From the NCBI GenBank assembly GCA_017559985.1, contig JAFYPW010000002.1:1-32449 (forward strand): DNA of 32,449 nucleotides, given 5' to 3'. This document shows positions 7,307-16,482 of the stretch, one piece after another (the stretch's first letter is position 1; each line of letters begins with the position of its first letter). The position numbers were made by a program, and so were the translations under genes. Below the pieces are notes generated by a model. It ran no database searches. It was not told the origin of the DNA and saw only the letters and a program-made list of their open reading frames with translations. The DNA comes from Oscillospiraceae bacterium (GTDB lineage: Bacteria; Bacillota; Clostridia; Oscillospirales; JAAYXM01).

Positions 7307-8467
7307 TTAGTTGAGGAAGTCCTTGAGCATCTTCGAACGGCTCGGATGGCGGAGCTTACGGAGCGCCTTTGCTTCAATCTGTCTTATTCTTTCTCTCGTT
7401 ACATTAAACTCGCGGCCGACCTCTTCAAGGGTGCGCGTTCTTCCGTCTTCAATTCCGAAGCGAAGCTTTAATACCTTCTCCTCACGCGGGGTAAGCGTTC
7501 CGAGAACGTCTACAAGCTGTTCGCGAAGCAGCGCAAACGATGCCGCCTCTGCCGGCTCCTGTGCATCCTCTGCGGGGATGAAGTCACCAAGGTGTGAGTC
7601 TTCCTCTTCACCGATAGGTGTTTCGAGCGATACGGGCTCCTGTGCAATTTTTAAAATCTCACGGACGCGTGAAACGCTCATACCCATCTCCTCTGCAATT
7701 TCCTCAGGGCTCGGGTCGTGGCCAAGCTCCTGAAGGAGCTGACGCGAAACACGGATAACCTTGTTTATCGTTTCAACCATATGAACAGGGATTCGGATAG
7801 TTCTCGCCTGATCAGCAATGGCACGCGTAATCGCCTGGCGTATCCACCAGGTAGCGTAAGTCGAGAACTTATATCCCTTTGTATGGTCAAACTTTTCAAC
7901 AGCCTTTATCAGGCCGAGGTTTCCTTCCTGAATAAGGTCGAGGAAAAGCATTCCGCGGCCGACATAGCGCTTTGCTATCGAAACGACAAGACGCAGGTTT
8001 GCCTCTGCAAGGCGCACCTTTGCGCTCTCATCGCCCTCTGCCATACGGTTTGCAAGCTCAACCTCCTCCTCCGGTGTGAGAAGGTCAACCTTTCCTATTT
8101 CTTTGAGATAAATTCTGACGTGGTCGTCAATAGAAAGGCCCTCCATAAGCGCCGCGCTGTCTGCAAGCTCTTCTTCAGGAATTTCTTCAACCTCGTCAAG
8201 ATCCTCCGGCACTTCATCCGAGAGCTCGTCCTCTGCCGGGAGGTCTGCTATAAACTCTTCGAGCGGAAGCTCGATGCCGAGATGTTCGAGTGTGTCGTAA
8301 AGCTTTTCGATCTGGTCGGAGTTCATTTCTAGCTCTTCCGCAACGTCCATAAGCTCCTTCTGTGAGAGCTTACCGCGTTTTTTTCCTGTTTCAATGAGGT
8401 CGCGGAGAATCTGCTTTTTCTCCTCCGCAGTTATTTCAACTCTCTCGTTGTTGTTTTCTTTATCCAT
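7307..8467 (-). CDS. rpoD: RNA polymerase primary sigma factor RpoD (sigma-A)
   Basis: The 386-residue protein has a short region 1.1 (about 8-60), then a very acidic linker ([20 protein letters not shown]). Region 2 follows with [20 protein letters not shown] and [20 protein letters not shown], which carry core binding and -10 recognition. Region 3 ([14 protein letters not shown]) and region 4 ending in [20 protein letters not shown], the -35 helix-turn-helix, complete it. It directs housekeeping transcription. I start it at 8467, where GAAGGGGC precedes the ATG; an upstream frame to 8539 lies inside dnaG. The start overlaps the dnaG stop by eight bases, giving coupled translation. Confidence 0.97.
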   Translation of the reverse strand: MDKENNNERVEITAEEKKQILRDLIETGKKRGKLSQKELMDVAEELEMNSDQIEKLYDTLEHLGIELPLEEFIADLPAEDELSDEVPEDLDEVEEIPEEELADSAALMEGLSIDDHVRIYLKEIGKVDLLTPEEEVELANRMAEGDESAKVRLAEANLRLVVSIAKRYVGRGMLFLDLIQEGNLGLIKAVEKFDHTKGYKFSTYATWWIRQAITRAIADQARTIRIPVHMVETINKVIRVSRQLLQELGHDPSPEEIAEEMGMSVSRVREILKIAQEPVSLETPIGEEEDSHLGDFIPAEDAQEPAEAASFALLREQLVDVLGTLTPREEKVLKLRFGIEDGRTRTLEEVGREFNVTRERIRQIEAKALRKLRHPSRSKMLKDFLN

Positions 8468-10214
8468 TTTTCTGCCCCTTCTTCTTTCTGTAAAATTCTG
8501 CGGCGGCAAGTATTGCGGCATCGTCGTTTTCAGCCTCATATCGCATATGCTCGCGCAGTACTGTTTCTATATAATCGGAGAGTGCGTCGCGTGAAAGATT
8601 TCCGTTTCTTGCAAACACGGTCGCAATGTGCGAAACCTCGTCTTCACTCAACCTTTCGGCTATGACGCTCATATCCGTTTCAAGCTCTTCGTTTCTCGCG
8701 CGGTTATAAATTATATCAAAAACCCTTCCGAGAAGCTCTGACGAGAAAATCTTTCCCGACAGCTTTTCGCCCGCGCTCTTTGCAAGTATTAAATCCGACG
8801 CGGTGAGGGAAATTATCGCCTCTTCCGCAACGGCAGAACGCGCATTCTTATACCTCGCACCGCGCTCCTTTGGCATAAGCGCACCGACTGGGTCGAGAAT
8901 TTTTCTTTTCTCCTCGCGCTCCCGCTCGCGCAGGATACGTTTTCGCTCACGCGCCGCCTCGTCCAAAATCGCATCGCGTGAGACATTTGTTTCCTTGGCA
9001 ATGCGTCCGGCATAAACCTCACGCTCAACGGCATTTTCAAGCTTTGCAAGCTGGCTGACCGCAGCCTTTATATACAGAACACGCTGCTTGTCGTCGCTCA
9101 AATCAAAGCTTTGCTTTGACGCGGCAAGGCGGTATTCGGCAGCAGGAAGTGCTCCTTCAATAAGATTTCTGTATTTATCAGGGCCAAATTTTTTTATATA
9201 TTCGTCAGGGTCCTTTGCACCCGACATAACTATAACTCTCACATCAAGTCCTGCGCGCTTTAAGATGTCAATCGCGCGCTCGGTTGCCGCGCGCCCTGCG
9301 CCGTCGGAGTCGTATGCTATAACAACGCGGTTTTTATACTTTGACATAAGGTGCGCCTGTTCATCGGTAAGTGATGTGCCGAGCGACGCAACGGCAGAAT
9401 CAAAACCCGCCTGATGAAGCGCTATAACGTCCATATACCCCTCGGCAAGAATGAAGAATTCCGCCTTACTCGACTTTGCAAGGTTCAAAGCATAGAGATT
9501 TTTTCGTTTGTTGAATACCGCAGATTCGGGAGAGTTTAAATATTTGGGTTCGCCCTCTCCCATTATTCTTCCGCCAAAGCCGATTACCGAACCGCGGGCG
9601 TCAATTATGGGGAACATTGCGCGGTCACGGAAGCGGTCGTAAATATTTCCCGTTTTTCCCGTCGTGACAAGCCCTGCCGCAAGAAGCTCCGCCTTTGTAT
9701 AGCCCTGACGGACAAGCTCGTCTAAAAGGTTCGACCATCCCTCAGGAGAATAACCGAGCCCGAAGCGCGTTATCGTAGCAGGGGAGAGGCCGCGACCGAG
9801 AAGGTATTTTCTTGCCCGCTCGCCGTCTTCTCCTTTTAAGGCCTCGTGGAAAAATCTCGCGGCGGCGCGCGACGCTTCAAGTGCACGTTTTCTCTTGTCC
9901 CGCTCCTCGTGACCGAAGCTTGACTGCGGAACTTCAAGCCCCGCCCATTCGGCAAGCTTCGTAACTGCATCGGCAAATTCAAGGTTTTCAATCCTCTGAA
10001 CAAATGATATTACATCTCCACCGACTCCGCAGCCGAAGCAGTGGAAAAACTGCTTATCCGAAGAAACCGAAAACGACGGCGTCTTTTCGTTGTGGAACGG
10101 ACACAGGCCAAGATATCCCGCTCCGCGCTTTGAGAGAGAGACATATCTCGAAACGACAGACACTATGTCGCTTCGCGACAAAAGCTCGTCCATAAATTCG
10201 CGGGGAAACGCCAT
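8460..10214 (-). CDS. dnaG: DNA primase DnaG
   Basis: This 584-residue primase has an N-terminal CHC2 zinc-binding domain with Cys38, His41, Cys59 and Cys62 ([12 protein letters not shown] ... [10 protein letters not shown]). The catalytic core contains a TOPRIM fold: [11 protein letters not shown] supplies the Glu and [11 protein letters not shown] the DSD acidic pair. A C-terminal helicase-interaction region follows. It makes RNA primers for Okazaki fragments and works with the DnaB-type helicase. The ATG at 10214 is chosen because GGAAG is correctly spaced; a GTG three codons earlier is too close to it. It lies between dgt and rpoD, the classic macromolecular-synthesis arrangement of Clostridia. 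The C-terminus overlaps the rpoD start by eight bases. Confidence 0.97.
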   Translation of the reverse strand: MAFPREFMDELLSRSDIVSVVSRYVSLSKRGAGYLGLCPFHNEKTPSFSVSSDKQFFHCFGCGVGGDVISFVQRIENLEFADAVTKLAEWAGLEVPQSSFGHEERDKRKRALEASRAAARFFHEALKGEDGERARKYLLGRGLSPATITRFGLGYSPEGWSNLLDELVRQGYTKAELLAAGLVTTGKTGNIYDRFRDRAMFPIIDARGSVIGFGGRIMGEGEPKYLNSPESAVFNKRKNLYALNLAKSSKAEFFILAEGYMDVIALHQAGFDSAVASLGTSLTDEQAHLMSKYKNRVVIAYDSDGAGRAATERAIDILKRAGLDVRVIVMSGAKDPDEYIKKFGPDKYRNLIEGALPAAEYRLAASKQSFDLSDDKQRVLYIKAAVSQLAKLENAVEREVYAGRIAKETNVSRDAILDEAARERKRILREREREEKRKILDPVGALMPKERGARYKNARSAVAEEAIISLTASDLILAKSAGEKLSGKIFSSELLGRVFDIIYNRARNEELETDMSVIAERLSEDEVSHIATVFARNGNLSRDALSDYIETVLREHMRYEAENDDAAILAAAEFYRKKKGQKNG

Positions 10215-10251
10215 CCTTTTCACTTCCTTTCAGGTTAAATAATCTTTTTTA

Positions 10252-11259
10252 TTACATATGGCTCCACGAAACAGGTAAAAACAACTCTTCATAAATGCTG
10301 AGCGCATATCTGTCCGTCATACAGGCTATGCAGTCACACACCGCGACGGTCGTGCCGTCAACCTCGGCAATCGCACGGTATTCGGCAGGCAGACGGGATA
10401 TGTCGGAGGAATAATACTCAAAAAGCTTCCGTATCATTCCCCGCACCTTCTCCTCCTGGGAAAGCGCATATTCCGCGCGGTAAACCCGCTCAAACATAAA
10501 CTGGCGAAGCCCCATCATCGCTTTATGTACCGCTTCTGACATTTTTATGTCGTTTTGCCCGAAGCTTTCATTTATCGTGTCACGCACAAGTGTATTTATT
10601 CTCTCGCTGTGTCGCGGACCTAAAACATCTTTATACTCTGCGGGAATATCCGCCTCGCTCATAAGCCCTGCGCGTACGGCATCGTCTATGTCGTGGTTTA
10701 TATATGCTATCCTGTCGGCAAGGGCGACGATTTTCCCTTCAAGCGTTGCGGGAACGACAGCGCCGCTGTGATGCTCTATTCCGTCGAGCACCTCCCGCGT
10801 GAGATTAAGCCCCGCACCGCCGCGCTCTATCCTCTCGGCAACGCGCACGCTCTGGCGGCTGTGTGTAAACTTTCCGTCGCTCAATGCGAAAAGCTCGCGC
10901 TCGCCGCCGTGCCCGAACGGAGTATGCCCGAGGTCGTGTCCCATCGCAATCGCCTCGGTAAGGTCCTCGTTTAAGGAGAGCGCGCGGGCAATCGTCCTCG
11001 CTATCCCCGAAACTTCAAGAGTGTGTGTAAGGCGCGTGCGGTAATGGTCTCCCTCGGGTGAAATGAATACCTGTGTTTTATGCTTTAAGCGGCGGAAGGA
11101 CTTTGAATGAATTATACGGTCGCGGTCGCGCATAAAGCAGGTGCGGATATCGCACGGACTTTCCTCCCGTGCGCGGCCGAGGCTGTTTTCCGAAAATGTT
11201 GCAAACCTTGAAAGTTCGCGCTTTTCACGCGCTTCTTCATACTCGCGAATCGTCAACAT
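10252..11259 (-). CDS. dgt: Deoxyguanosinetriphosphate triphosphohydrolase-like HD protein
   Basis: The 335-residue protein carries the HD phosphohydrolase core. RTRLTHTLEVSGIARTIARAL holds the first His, and AIAMGHDLGHTPFGHGGERE holds the His-Asp pair. HHSG and DRIAYINHDIDDA, with a further Asp ligand, follow. These are the motifs of dNTP triphosphohydrolases (dGTPase family), which remove triphosphate from dNTPs and balance nucleotide pools. The family's N-terminal FRRLKHKTQVF motif is intact. ATG at 11259 is preferred with GGAAAGGA seven bases away over a GTG at 11265 that would be too close. The next gene, dnaG, begins 37 bases on. Substrate preference for dGTP over other dNTPs is not determined by sequence. 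Confidence 0.92.
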   Translation of the reverse strand: MLTIREYEEAREKRELSRFATFSENSLGRAREESPCDIRTCFMRDRDRIIHSKSFRRLKHKTQVFISPEGDHYRTRLTHTLEVSGIARTIARALSLNEDLTEAIAMGHDLGHTPFGHGGERELFALSDGKFTHSRQSVRVAERIERGGAGLNLTREVLDGIEHHSGAVVPATLEGKIVALADRIAYINHDIDDAVRAGLMSEADIPAEYKDVLGPRHSERINTLVRDTINESFGQNDIKMSEAVHKAMMGLRQFMFERVYRAEYALSQEEKVRGMIRKLFEYYSSDISRLPAEYRAIAEVDGTTVAVCDCIACMTDRYALSIYEELFLPVSWSHM

Positions 11260-11340
11260 TTCCACATCCTTTCCGTCTTTACATTATATTATACGCAAAA
11301 AAACTCCTTTTCCCTTTATTTTATCCTCTTTTTTTGTAAT

Positions 11341-11868
11341 TTAAAATCTTATCCCCGAAAAACCAAGCTCTCTGAGCTCGTCTATTGTCGCAAAACGCTC
11401 CTCGCTGCGACTGCGGCACGCTGTGATAAATTTGTCAAGCCCGTCTCCTATCAGCCTTGCCGGGCAGGTCTTTCCCGTCCAGTCGCGGTGCGTCATAATG
11501 TTCTCGGGCGGAATTTTATATTTTTCCGAAAGCTCGCGCACAAGAGCAACCGCGCGGCGGCACGTCTTTTCAAAATCGCTGTCCTCATTTACACAAAGCT
11601 CAATCGCGATTGAGTTTTCGTTTGCTTTAATGCTTGATGTGTGATAGCTTTTCTCCCCGTCGGGCAAGTGGCGGACTATCGTTTCGTCATCCACGGTATA
11701 GTGCCAGCTTGTCCGCGAATTGAGAGCTTTAAGATATTTCGCGTGTGCGGTGGCATCGGCGCCCTTTTTTGTGTTTGCCGTGTCGTGAATTGTGATATAG
11801 CGGATTGAGTTTGCAGTACCCGGGCGGTTGATGCGCCCCTTTTCAATAAGCATTTCTTTTATTTCCAT
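11341..11868 (-). CDS. N-acetylmuramoyl-L-alanine amidase (Amidase_2 type), no signal peptide
   Basis: The 175-residue protein matches the T7-lysozyme/Amidase_2 zinc fold. ITIHDTAN gives ligand His28, SWHYTVDD is the conserved substrate-binding segment, and HRDWTGKTCP gives His127 and Cys135. Such enzymes cut the bond between muramic acid and L-Ala in peptidoglycan. There is no signal peptide or membrane segment, as in phage-type amidases that need a holin or other export route. GGAGAGG precedes the ATG. Its promoter box (11898-11953) is identical over 56 bp to the box ahead of toxin-like gene A, so the two are probably expressed together. It lies just after the ankyrin gene and its terminator, and in front of dgt. 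A prophage remnant is a less likely alternative, as no other phage genes are present. Confidence 0.9.
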   Translation of the reverse strand: MEIKEMLIEKGRINRPGTANSIRYITIHDTANTKKGADATAHAKYLKALNSRTSWHYTVDDETIVRHLPDGEKSYHTSSIKANENSIAIELCVNEDSDFEKTCRRAVALVRELSEKYKIPPENIMTHRDWTGKTCPARLIGDGLDKFITACRSRSEERFATIDELRELGFSGIRF

Positions 11869-11897
11869 AAATACCTCTCCTTTTTTGTTTGGAGAGT

Positions 11898-11953
11898 ATT
11901 ATACCACAAAAAGTATTTTTGGTTTTGCCAGGATTTTGACAACTTTTTTGAGA
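11898..11953 (-). promoter_or_regulatory. Shared promoter box, copy 1 (amidase)
   Basis: These 56 bp are identical to 13843-13898. On the minus strand they contain an extended -10 (TGGTATAAT), no recognisable -35 at 17 bases, and upstream two TTGTCA/CTGGCA-like half sites repeated every 11 bases. The predicted start of transcription is about 23 bases before the amidase ATG. Lack of a -35 plus tandem upstream repeats suggests an activator-dependent promoter. Confidence 0.65.
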
Positions 11954-11977
11954 AGAGAAGAATTATAAAAAGAGAAA

Positions 11978-12001
11978 AGACGGACGAATTCTCGTCCGTC
12001 T
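11978..12001 (-). terminator. Terminator of the toxin A/ankyrin operon
   Basis: A 10-bp perfect stem AGACGGACGA/TCGTCCGTCT with loop ATTC is followed on the minus strand by TTTCTCTTTTT. It lies 14 bases after the ankyrin gene. Confidence 0.85.
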
Positions 12002-12015
12002 CGTGGCGTTATCTG

Positions 12016-12855
12016 CTATTTCTCAAACCCGTATTCCGCCGCCAGTTTTATAAGCGTCTCTGCCCATTCAGGGGACTTTTCGAGAAGATAGTCAATCGCG
12101 CATTTTTCTTCTATGTAATTATTGATACTGTATTTTTCATATGGGTTTGCACCTCTCTTGAGAAAATATTCAAAGGTATCATAAGAATATTCACCGCCGC
12201 CGTAACAATACAAACAAATATTTGCCGGATTGGATGCATCATATCCCCATTCCTCAATAAGGTATCTGATTGCTTCCTCATCTTTGTCATAGCAGGCTGT
12301 TTTCAAGATCCGATTTTTTTCAGGATCTGCTCCCGCTTCCAGCAAAACTTCGAGAATCTCCATTCCGTTAGGACGAAGTTTTCTGTCGGACAATGCCATA
12401 GATGCAGGATGCATTTGGTTTTCTCTATAATCATTAACATCAGCGCCGTTCTCGAGCAGAAACTTAACTATCCTCAAATTGTCAACACTGTCACTTTTAG
12501 CTGATAAGCCCAGTGGCGAAGCCATAGTGTTTATCGGCACATAATTAACATCGGCACCGTTTTCTATCAGAATCTTAACCATTTCAAAGTTCCCTTCTTC
12601 GCATGCCACACCCAATGGAGTATATCTGAATTTCTGAGACAGCGTCGATTTTACGACAGTCCCCGTAACGCAATTCGGACTTGCGAATTTCAGGATAGAC
12701 TCCAGCTTGTCTATATCATTGTTTTCTATTGCCGCAAGCATTCTGTGGCATTGAATTTTCTCAAAACCAACAAACACCATATTCAACAACAAGAACAAAA
12801 AAACAGACAACAATATATACGCTATTACTCTTTTTTTTGTTTTTTTACTTTCCAA
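12016..12855 (-). CDS. Membrane-anchored ankyrin-repeat protein, candidate immunity protein of toxin A
   Basis: This 279-residue protein opens with a basic stretch and one hydrophobic segment (about residues 10-30, VIAYILLSVFLFLLLNMVFVG). That looks like a signal anchor putting the rest outside the cytoplasm. The remainder consists of about five or six ankyrin units; clear ones are TPLGVACEEGNFEMVKILIE with NGADVNY, LRIVKFLLENGADVND and MEILEVLLEAGADPEK. Ankyrin proteins are recurrent immunity proteins next to polymorphic toxins. It directly follows the toxin-like gene, overlapping its end by 11 bases, and the terminator comes right after. The start is TTG at 12855 with AAGGAGG ten bases upstream. 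Base composition is visibly richer in A and T than the flanking housekeeping genes. Immunity function is inferred from context. Confidence 0.75.
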   Translation of the reverse strand: MESKKTKKRVIAYILLSVFLFLLLNMVFVGFEKIQCHRMLAAIENNDIDKLESILKFASPNCVTGTVVKSTLSQKFRYTPLGVACEEGNFEMVKILIENGADVNYVPINTMASPLGLSAKSDSVDNLRIVKFLLENGADVNDYRENQMHPASMALSDRKLRPNGMEILEVLLEAGADPEKNRILKTACYDKDEEAIRYLIEEWGYDASNPANICLYCYGGGEYSYDTFEYFLKRGANPYEKYSINNYIEEKCAIDYLLEKSPEWAETLIKLAAEYGFEK

Positions 12856-13708
12856 ATTCCAACGACCTCCTTAATCTTTCATTCGGTTCCGTAGTATCTT
12901 CCGGTGTATTCCCATACCATATCCACGGCAACAAATCCGCAATTAAATGTGCGAGTCCTAAATCCGGGTCTGCATAGTTATATGTACCCATGTCCTCATC
13001 TGCGGTGATGACTTTCTTGCCTGTATGGTCAAATATAACCTCTCTTTTTCCGTCCGGAGAAACATATTTGATATGTCTTTCCCCATTAGGCGCCGTAAAC
13101 TGATGACAATTGGCTAACTCCGTCTCCCAATTCCATTCTTTCGCCTCATCTGCATTTTGGGGCAAATCGACATTATACTGATTTCTTCCATAATGTTTTT
13201 CTCTGACATGGGATTCCAGCGCTTTGCCCAATGTTATCGCCGGAGACATATATGGCAACAAATTCTCCCCTTTTTCATTAAGCTTTTCCCACAATGTTTC
13301 CTCTGGCTTTTGAGAAGTGTTTTTCGCTTGCGTATATGTAGGCGTCACTCCGGAATAAAGGCTTATCTTGGGTTCTGCGGAAGCCGTAGGGCGGTACGGG
13401 AGTTTTTGTATCTTTGCTTGTCCTGTAATCGTAGGGTTATATGGGAGTTTGTTTATCCTTGGATTCTCCTGCACCTGCTTTTCTTGCCATAAGGGATTGT
13501 CGTCTAAGGAATTGAACCCTTTAAAGAATTCATTATATTCCTTTTCCGTCACGTTGTCTCCAACTATTTTAACATTGGAAGCAAATGCGTTTTGCGGTTG
13601 GGTTTGCGTTGTTGCCTGCGAGGTCCATTCGTTTTTACTTGGTACCTTGCCCGGCTCATAGTCCATAAAGGTTTTCGGTTTTTTGTTAAATAAATCCTGT
13701 GTTATCAT
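12845..13708 (-). CDS. Polymorphic-toxin-like protein A with shared N-terminal tag
   Basis: The 287-residue protein has three parts. Residues 1-66 match, ungapped and with 42 identities, the start of the gene at 31845-32051 (FNKKxKTFMDYEPGK ... SNVKIVGDNVTEK). Residues about 67-170 are a Pro/Thr/Gln-rich linker with a repeated KLPYxPT unit. Residues about 178-287 contain CHQFTAPNGE, KYVSPDGKREVIFD, MGTYNYADP and LPWIWYGNTPEDTTEP. That pattern resembles C-terminal domains I recall from Rhs-type and other polymorphic toxins; its activity is unknown to me. There is no signal peptide, so the N-terminal module may be an export or loading tag. An ankyrin gene overlaps its 3' end. Start ATG has AAGGAG upstream. 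AT-rich relative to neighbours. Confidence 0.7.
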   Translation of the reverse strand: MITQDLFNKKPKTFMDYEPGKVPSKNEWTSQATTQTQPQNAFASNVKIVGDNVTEKEYNEFFKGFNSLDDNPLWQEKQVQENPRINKLPYNPTITGQAKIQKLPYRPTASAEPKISLYSGVTPTYTQAKNTSQKPEETLWEKLNEKGENLLPYMSPAITLGKALESHVREKHYGRNQYNVDLPQNADEAKEWNWETELANCHQFTAPNGERHIKYVSPDGKREVIFDHTGKKVITADEDMGTYNYADPDLGLAHLIADLLPWIWYGNTPEDTTEPNERLRRSLEFGK

Positions 13709-13724
13709 TTACTTTTACTCCTTA

Positions 13725-13753
13725 ATTATAATATACCTTTCTTTCTTTTGCAA
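13725..13753 (-). promoter_or_regulatory. Proximal promoter-like element of toxin A
   Basis: TTGCAA (13748-13753) and TATAAT (13725-13730) are spaced 17 bases apart on the minus strand. The -10 almost abuts the AAGGAG site, so a start here would leave a very short leader. A similarly placed element exists at locus B (32068-32096). The -35 also falls inside a small palindrome, CTTTCTT/AAGAAAG. Confidence 0.35.
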
Positions 13754-13761
13754 GAAAGGCG

Positions 13762-13832
13762 GACGCTTTGCGCGCACGGAGCGACCGTTATGAATCGCGC
13801 GCAAATTCATAAGCGGTACACTCCAAAGCGTC
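13762..13832 (-). promoter_or_regulatory. Structured 5' leader RNA of toxin A
   Basis: The arms GACGCUUUG and CAAAGCGUC close a 71-base structure on the minus-strand transcript. Inside it UUAUGAAU/AUUCAUAA and UUGCGCGC/GCGCGCAA offer competing helices. A matching leader at 32106-32176 keeps the closing helix with one C-to-U change that still pairs (G-U). It lies between the distal promoter box and the gene. Confidence 0.5.
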
Positions 13833-13842
13833 ACTGTTGTGG

Positions 13843-13898
13843 ATTATACCACAAAAAGTATTTTTGGTTTTGCCAGGATTTTGACAACTTTTTTGAGA
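13843..13898 (-). promoter_or_regulatory. Shared promoter box, copy 2 (toxin A)
   Basis: Identical to 11898-11953 over 56 bp. Extended -10 TGGTATAAT with direct repeats about one helical turn apart upstream. Transcription from here would carry the 128-base leader with the hairpins of 13762-13832. Confidence 0.65.
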
Positions 13899-13903
13899 GC
13901 ACA

Positions 13904-13937
13904 AAAACCCCTGCAAACATCTGTTTGCAGGGGTTTT
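13904..13937 (-). terminator. Terminator of the YfbR-like gene
   Basis: A 16-bp stem AAAACCCCTGCAAACA with its complement and a two-base core loop lies just after the stop codon at 13948. It separates this gene from the toxin A locus. Confidence 0.85.
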
Positions 13938-13947
13938 ACGGTAGTTT

Positions 13948-14517
13948 TTACAGCTCGTCAACCGTCATATCAAACGCGGGGAGGTAGTATTTGATAAAAT
14001 AGTCAACCTCGGGAAGGTCGAGCTTTCCAAGGGCGGAAAGCGTCTGCTTTTTCGCATCTCGGAAGTCGCGGTTTCCGGCATTTACCTCCTCACAGCATTT
14101 TATGTGCGCATCAAGCTTATCAGCAGCGCGGACAAGTCTTTTTATCTCCTCATCGCGCATTTCTGCGTATTCGGAGATGCCTTTTCTCATTTCATCGGTA
14201 AGCGTTGCGAGAAGCTTTTCTTCCGCCTCGCGCTCAATTCTCTTATACGCGTCTTTTATGTCTTTTCCGTAGTATTTTATCGGAGTGGGCAGGTCGCCCG
14301 TGAGAATTTCCGGCATATCGTGGTAAAGAGCTGACGCCGCAACGCGCGCCGGGTCGATATTTTTACCGAAAACATCGCGCGAGATTACCGCAAGAGCATT
14401 TGCAAGCACCGCGACGTGGTATGAATGCTCGGCGACATTCTCCTGCCTCGTGTTGCGCATAAGCGACCAGCGGGAGATATATTTCATTCTGTATATAAAG
14501 GCGAAAAACTTGCTCAT
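13948..14517 (-). CDS. YfbR-like HD-domain 5'-nucleotidase
   Basis: The 189-residue protein opens MSKFFAFIYRMKYISRWSLM and carries AEHSYHVAVLANAL (first metal His), ALYHDMPEILTGDLPTPIKY (His-Asp pair) and a later RAADKLDAHIKC with the Asp ligand. These are hallmarks of the YfbR family. In E. coli YfbR removes phosphate from deoxyribonucleoside 5'-monophosphates, in an alternative dUMP/thymidylate route. Length fits the family. GAGGGGAG precedes the ATG. It stands alone between a promoter at 14553-14581 and a terminator, divergent from lepA. A cytoplasmic enzyme is expected. Confidence 0.88.
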   Translation of the reverse strand: MSKFFAFIYRMKYISRWSLMRNTRQENVAEHSYHVAVLANALAVISRDVFGKNIDPARVAASALYHDMPEILTGDLPTPIKYYGKDIKDAYKRIEREAEEKLLATLTDEMRKGISEYAEMRDEEIKRLVRAADKLDAHIKCCEEVNAGNRDFRDAKKQTLSALGKLDLPEVDYFIKYYLPAFDMTVDEL

Positions 14518-14552
14518 CGGAAACTCCCCTCAAAAAAACATTTTACGAGAAC

Positions 14553-14581
14553 ATTTTATCACCGCATACGACAAAAAGCAA
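14553..14581 (-). promoter_or_regulatory. Promoter of the YfbR-like gene
   Basis: TTGCTT (14576-14581) and TAAAAT (14553-14558) on the minus strand, 17-base spacing. Divergent from the lepA promoter. Confidence 0.6.
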
Positions 14582-14603
14582 ATAATTCTTTGCAAAAAAG
14601 ACA

Positions 14604-14633
14604 TTGTAAACAAGCCCTTATTTATGCTATACT
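14604..14633 (+). promoter_or_regulatory. Promoter of the lepA operon
   Basis: TTGTAA (14604-14609) and TATACT (14628-14633) with 18-base spacing and an extended TGC just before the -10. The predicted start is about 25 bases ahead of the lepA start codon. Confidence 0.6.
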
Positions 14634-14666
14634 AAATTATGATTATTTATATAGGAGAAATATGCT

Positions 14667-16472
14667 GTGGCAAACAAGAAAAACATAAGAAATTTCTGCA
14701 TAATAGCACATATAGACCACGGCAAGAGCACTCTTGCCGACAGACTGCTTGAAGAATGCAAAGCGGTCACGGAGCGCGAGATGGAAAACCAGCTTCTTGA
14801 CGATATGGACCTTGAACGCGAGCGCGGAATTACGATAAAGGCGCGCGCGGTAAGGCTTGACTATGTTTCAAAATCGGGTGAGGAGTATGTCTTAAACCTC
14901 ATCGACACTCCCGGACATGTCGACTTTAACTACGAAGTCTCCCGCTCGCTCGCCGCGTGCGAGGGTGCGCTGCTCGTTGTCGACGCATCTCAGGGCATTG
15001 AGGCGCAGACTCTTGCCAACACCTATCTTGCGATAGAGCACGACCTTGAAGTTCTCCCGGTTATCAACAAGATTGACCTTCCGAGTGCTGACCCCGAGCG
15101 CGTCAAGGGCGAGATTGAGGACATCATCGGCATACCCGCCGAGGACGCGCCCGCAATAAGCGCGAAGATGGGGCTTAACATAGGCGATGTTCTTGAATAT
15201 GCGGTTGAAAACATCCCCGCGCCGGGTGGAGAGGATAACGCACCACTTCGCGCAATTATATTTGACAGCAGGTATGACTCATACCGCGGTGTCATCGTTT
15301 ATCTCCGCGTTATGGAGGGCGAAATCCGCCCCGGAATGAAGATAAGGATGATGGCAAGCGGGGCAGAGTTTGAAGTTGTCGAGACGGGCTATATGCTTCC
15401 GCGCGGCGAGAAGAAGACAACAAAACTCTCTGCCGGCGAAGTAGGCTTTTTCACGGCAAGCATCAAAAACGTTACCGACACGCAGGTGGGCGACACGGTT
15501 ACGGGCGTTGATAACCCTGCGCCGGAGCCACTTCCGGGTTATCGCACCGTAAACCCAATGGTTTTCTCCGGTGTTTATCCGGCAGATGGCGCAAAATATC
15601 CCGACCTGCGCGATGCGCTTGACAAGTTGAAGCTCAACGACGCGTCGCTCACATACGAGCCCGAGTCCTCTGCTGCTCTCGGCTTCGGCTTCCGCTGCGG
15701 CTTTCTGGGTCTTCTCCATATGGAAGTCATCCAGGAAAGGCTTGAGCGCGAATACAACCTTGACCTTATCACAACAGCGCCGAGCGTTATCTATAAGGTA
15801 AAGAAGACCGACGGCGAAGAGCTTATGATTACAAACCCGCTCAATTACCCCAACCCGTCTGAAATCGAACGGGCAGAGGAGCCGTTTGTTGCGGCGAACA
15901 TAATTGCACCTTCGGAATACATCGGCAATATTATGGAGCTTTGTCAGGAGCGCCGCGGCGAGTATAAGGACACGAAATATCTCGATGCAAACCGCGTTGA
16001 GATACACTACGACCTGCCGCTCAATGAAATTATCTACGACTTTTTCGATGCTCTCAAATCAAAGACACGCGGTTACGCTTCTCTTGACTACGAGCTTTCG
16101 GGATACCGCGTAAGCGACCTTGTAAAGCTTGATATTCTCCTAAACGGCGACGCGGTTGACGCGCTTTCGTTTATCGTCCACTCCGAAAAGGCATATGCAA
16201 GGGCACGGCGCCTTGCCGAAAAGCTTAAAGAGCACATCCCGCGCCAGCTTTTTGAAATCCCCATTCAGGCGACAATCGGAAGCAAGATTATCGCGCGAGA
16301 GACGGTTAAGGCGCTTCGCAAGGACGTTCTTGCAAAGTGCTACGGCGGCGACATCACGCGAAAGAAGAAGCTTCTTGAAAAGCAGAAGGAAGGCAAGAAG
16401 CGTATGCGCAACCTCGGCTCGGTTGAGGTGCCGCAGGACGCGTTTATGGCAGTTTTAAAACTTGACGAATGA
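14667..16472 (+). CDS. lepA: Elongation factor 4 (LepA), ribosome-associated GTPase
   Basis: The 601-residue GTPase has all G motifs: AHIDHGKST (G1), RGIT (G2), DTPGHVDF (G3), [10 protein letters not shown] (G4) and an SAKMG-type G5. EF-Tu-like domain 2, EF-G-like domains III and V, and the LepA-specific C-terminal domain with [21 protein letters not shown] follow. LepA binds the ribosome and affects translation initiation or back-translocation. The start codon is GTG at 14667, supported by AGGAG nine bases upstream; an ATG at 14662 is out of frame. Full normal length. It begins a plus-strand operon and its stop lies ten bases before the hemW start. Confidence 0.97.
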   Translation: MANKKNIRNFCIIAHIDHGKSTLADRLLEECKAVTEREMENQLLDDMDLERERGITIKARAVRLDYVSKSGEEYVLNLIDTPGHVDFNYEVSRSLAACEGALLVVDASQGIEAQTLANTYLAIEHDLEVLPVINKIDLPSADPERVKGEIEDIIGIPAEDAPAISAKMGLNIGDVLEYAVENIPAPGGEDNAPLRAIIFDSRYDSYRGVIVYLRVMEGEIRPGMKIRMMASGAEFEVVETGYMLPRGEKKTTKLSAGEVGFFTASIKNVTDTQVGDTVTGVDNPAPEPLPGYRTVNPMVFSGVYPADGAKYPDLRDALDKLKLNDASLTYEPESSAALGFGFRCGFLGLLHMEVIQERLEREYNLDLITTAPSVIYKVKKTDGEELMITNPLNYPNPSEIERAEEPFVAANIIAPSEYIGNIMELCQERRGEYKDTKYLDANRVEIHYDLPLNEIIYDFFDALKSKTRGYASLDYELSGYRVSDLVKLDILLNGDAVDALSFIVHSEKAYARARRLAEKLKEHIPRQLFEIPIQATIGSKIIARETVKALRKDVLAKCYGGDITRKKKLLEKQKEGKKRMRNLGSVEVPQDAFMAVLKLDE

Positions 16473-16482
16473 GGTCTTTTGT

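Noticed and set aside
11341-13708. Prophage remnant
   Set aside because: Only the amidase is phage-like; no integrase, capsid, tail or att repeat is visible, and the shared promoter box links it to the toxin loci instead.
15279-16007. 242-codon minus-strand frame
   Set aside because: Lies fully inside lepA on the opposite strand; lepA is intact and has all motifs.
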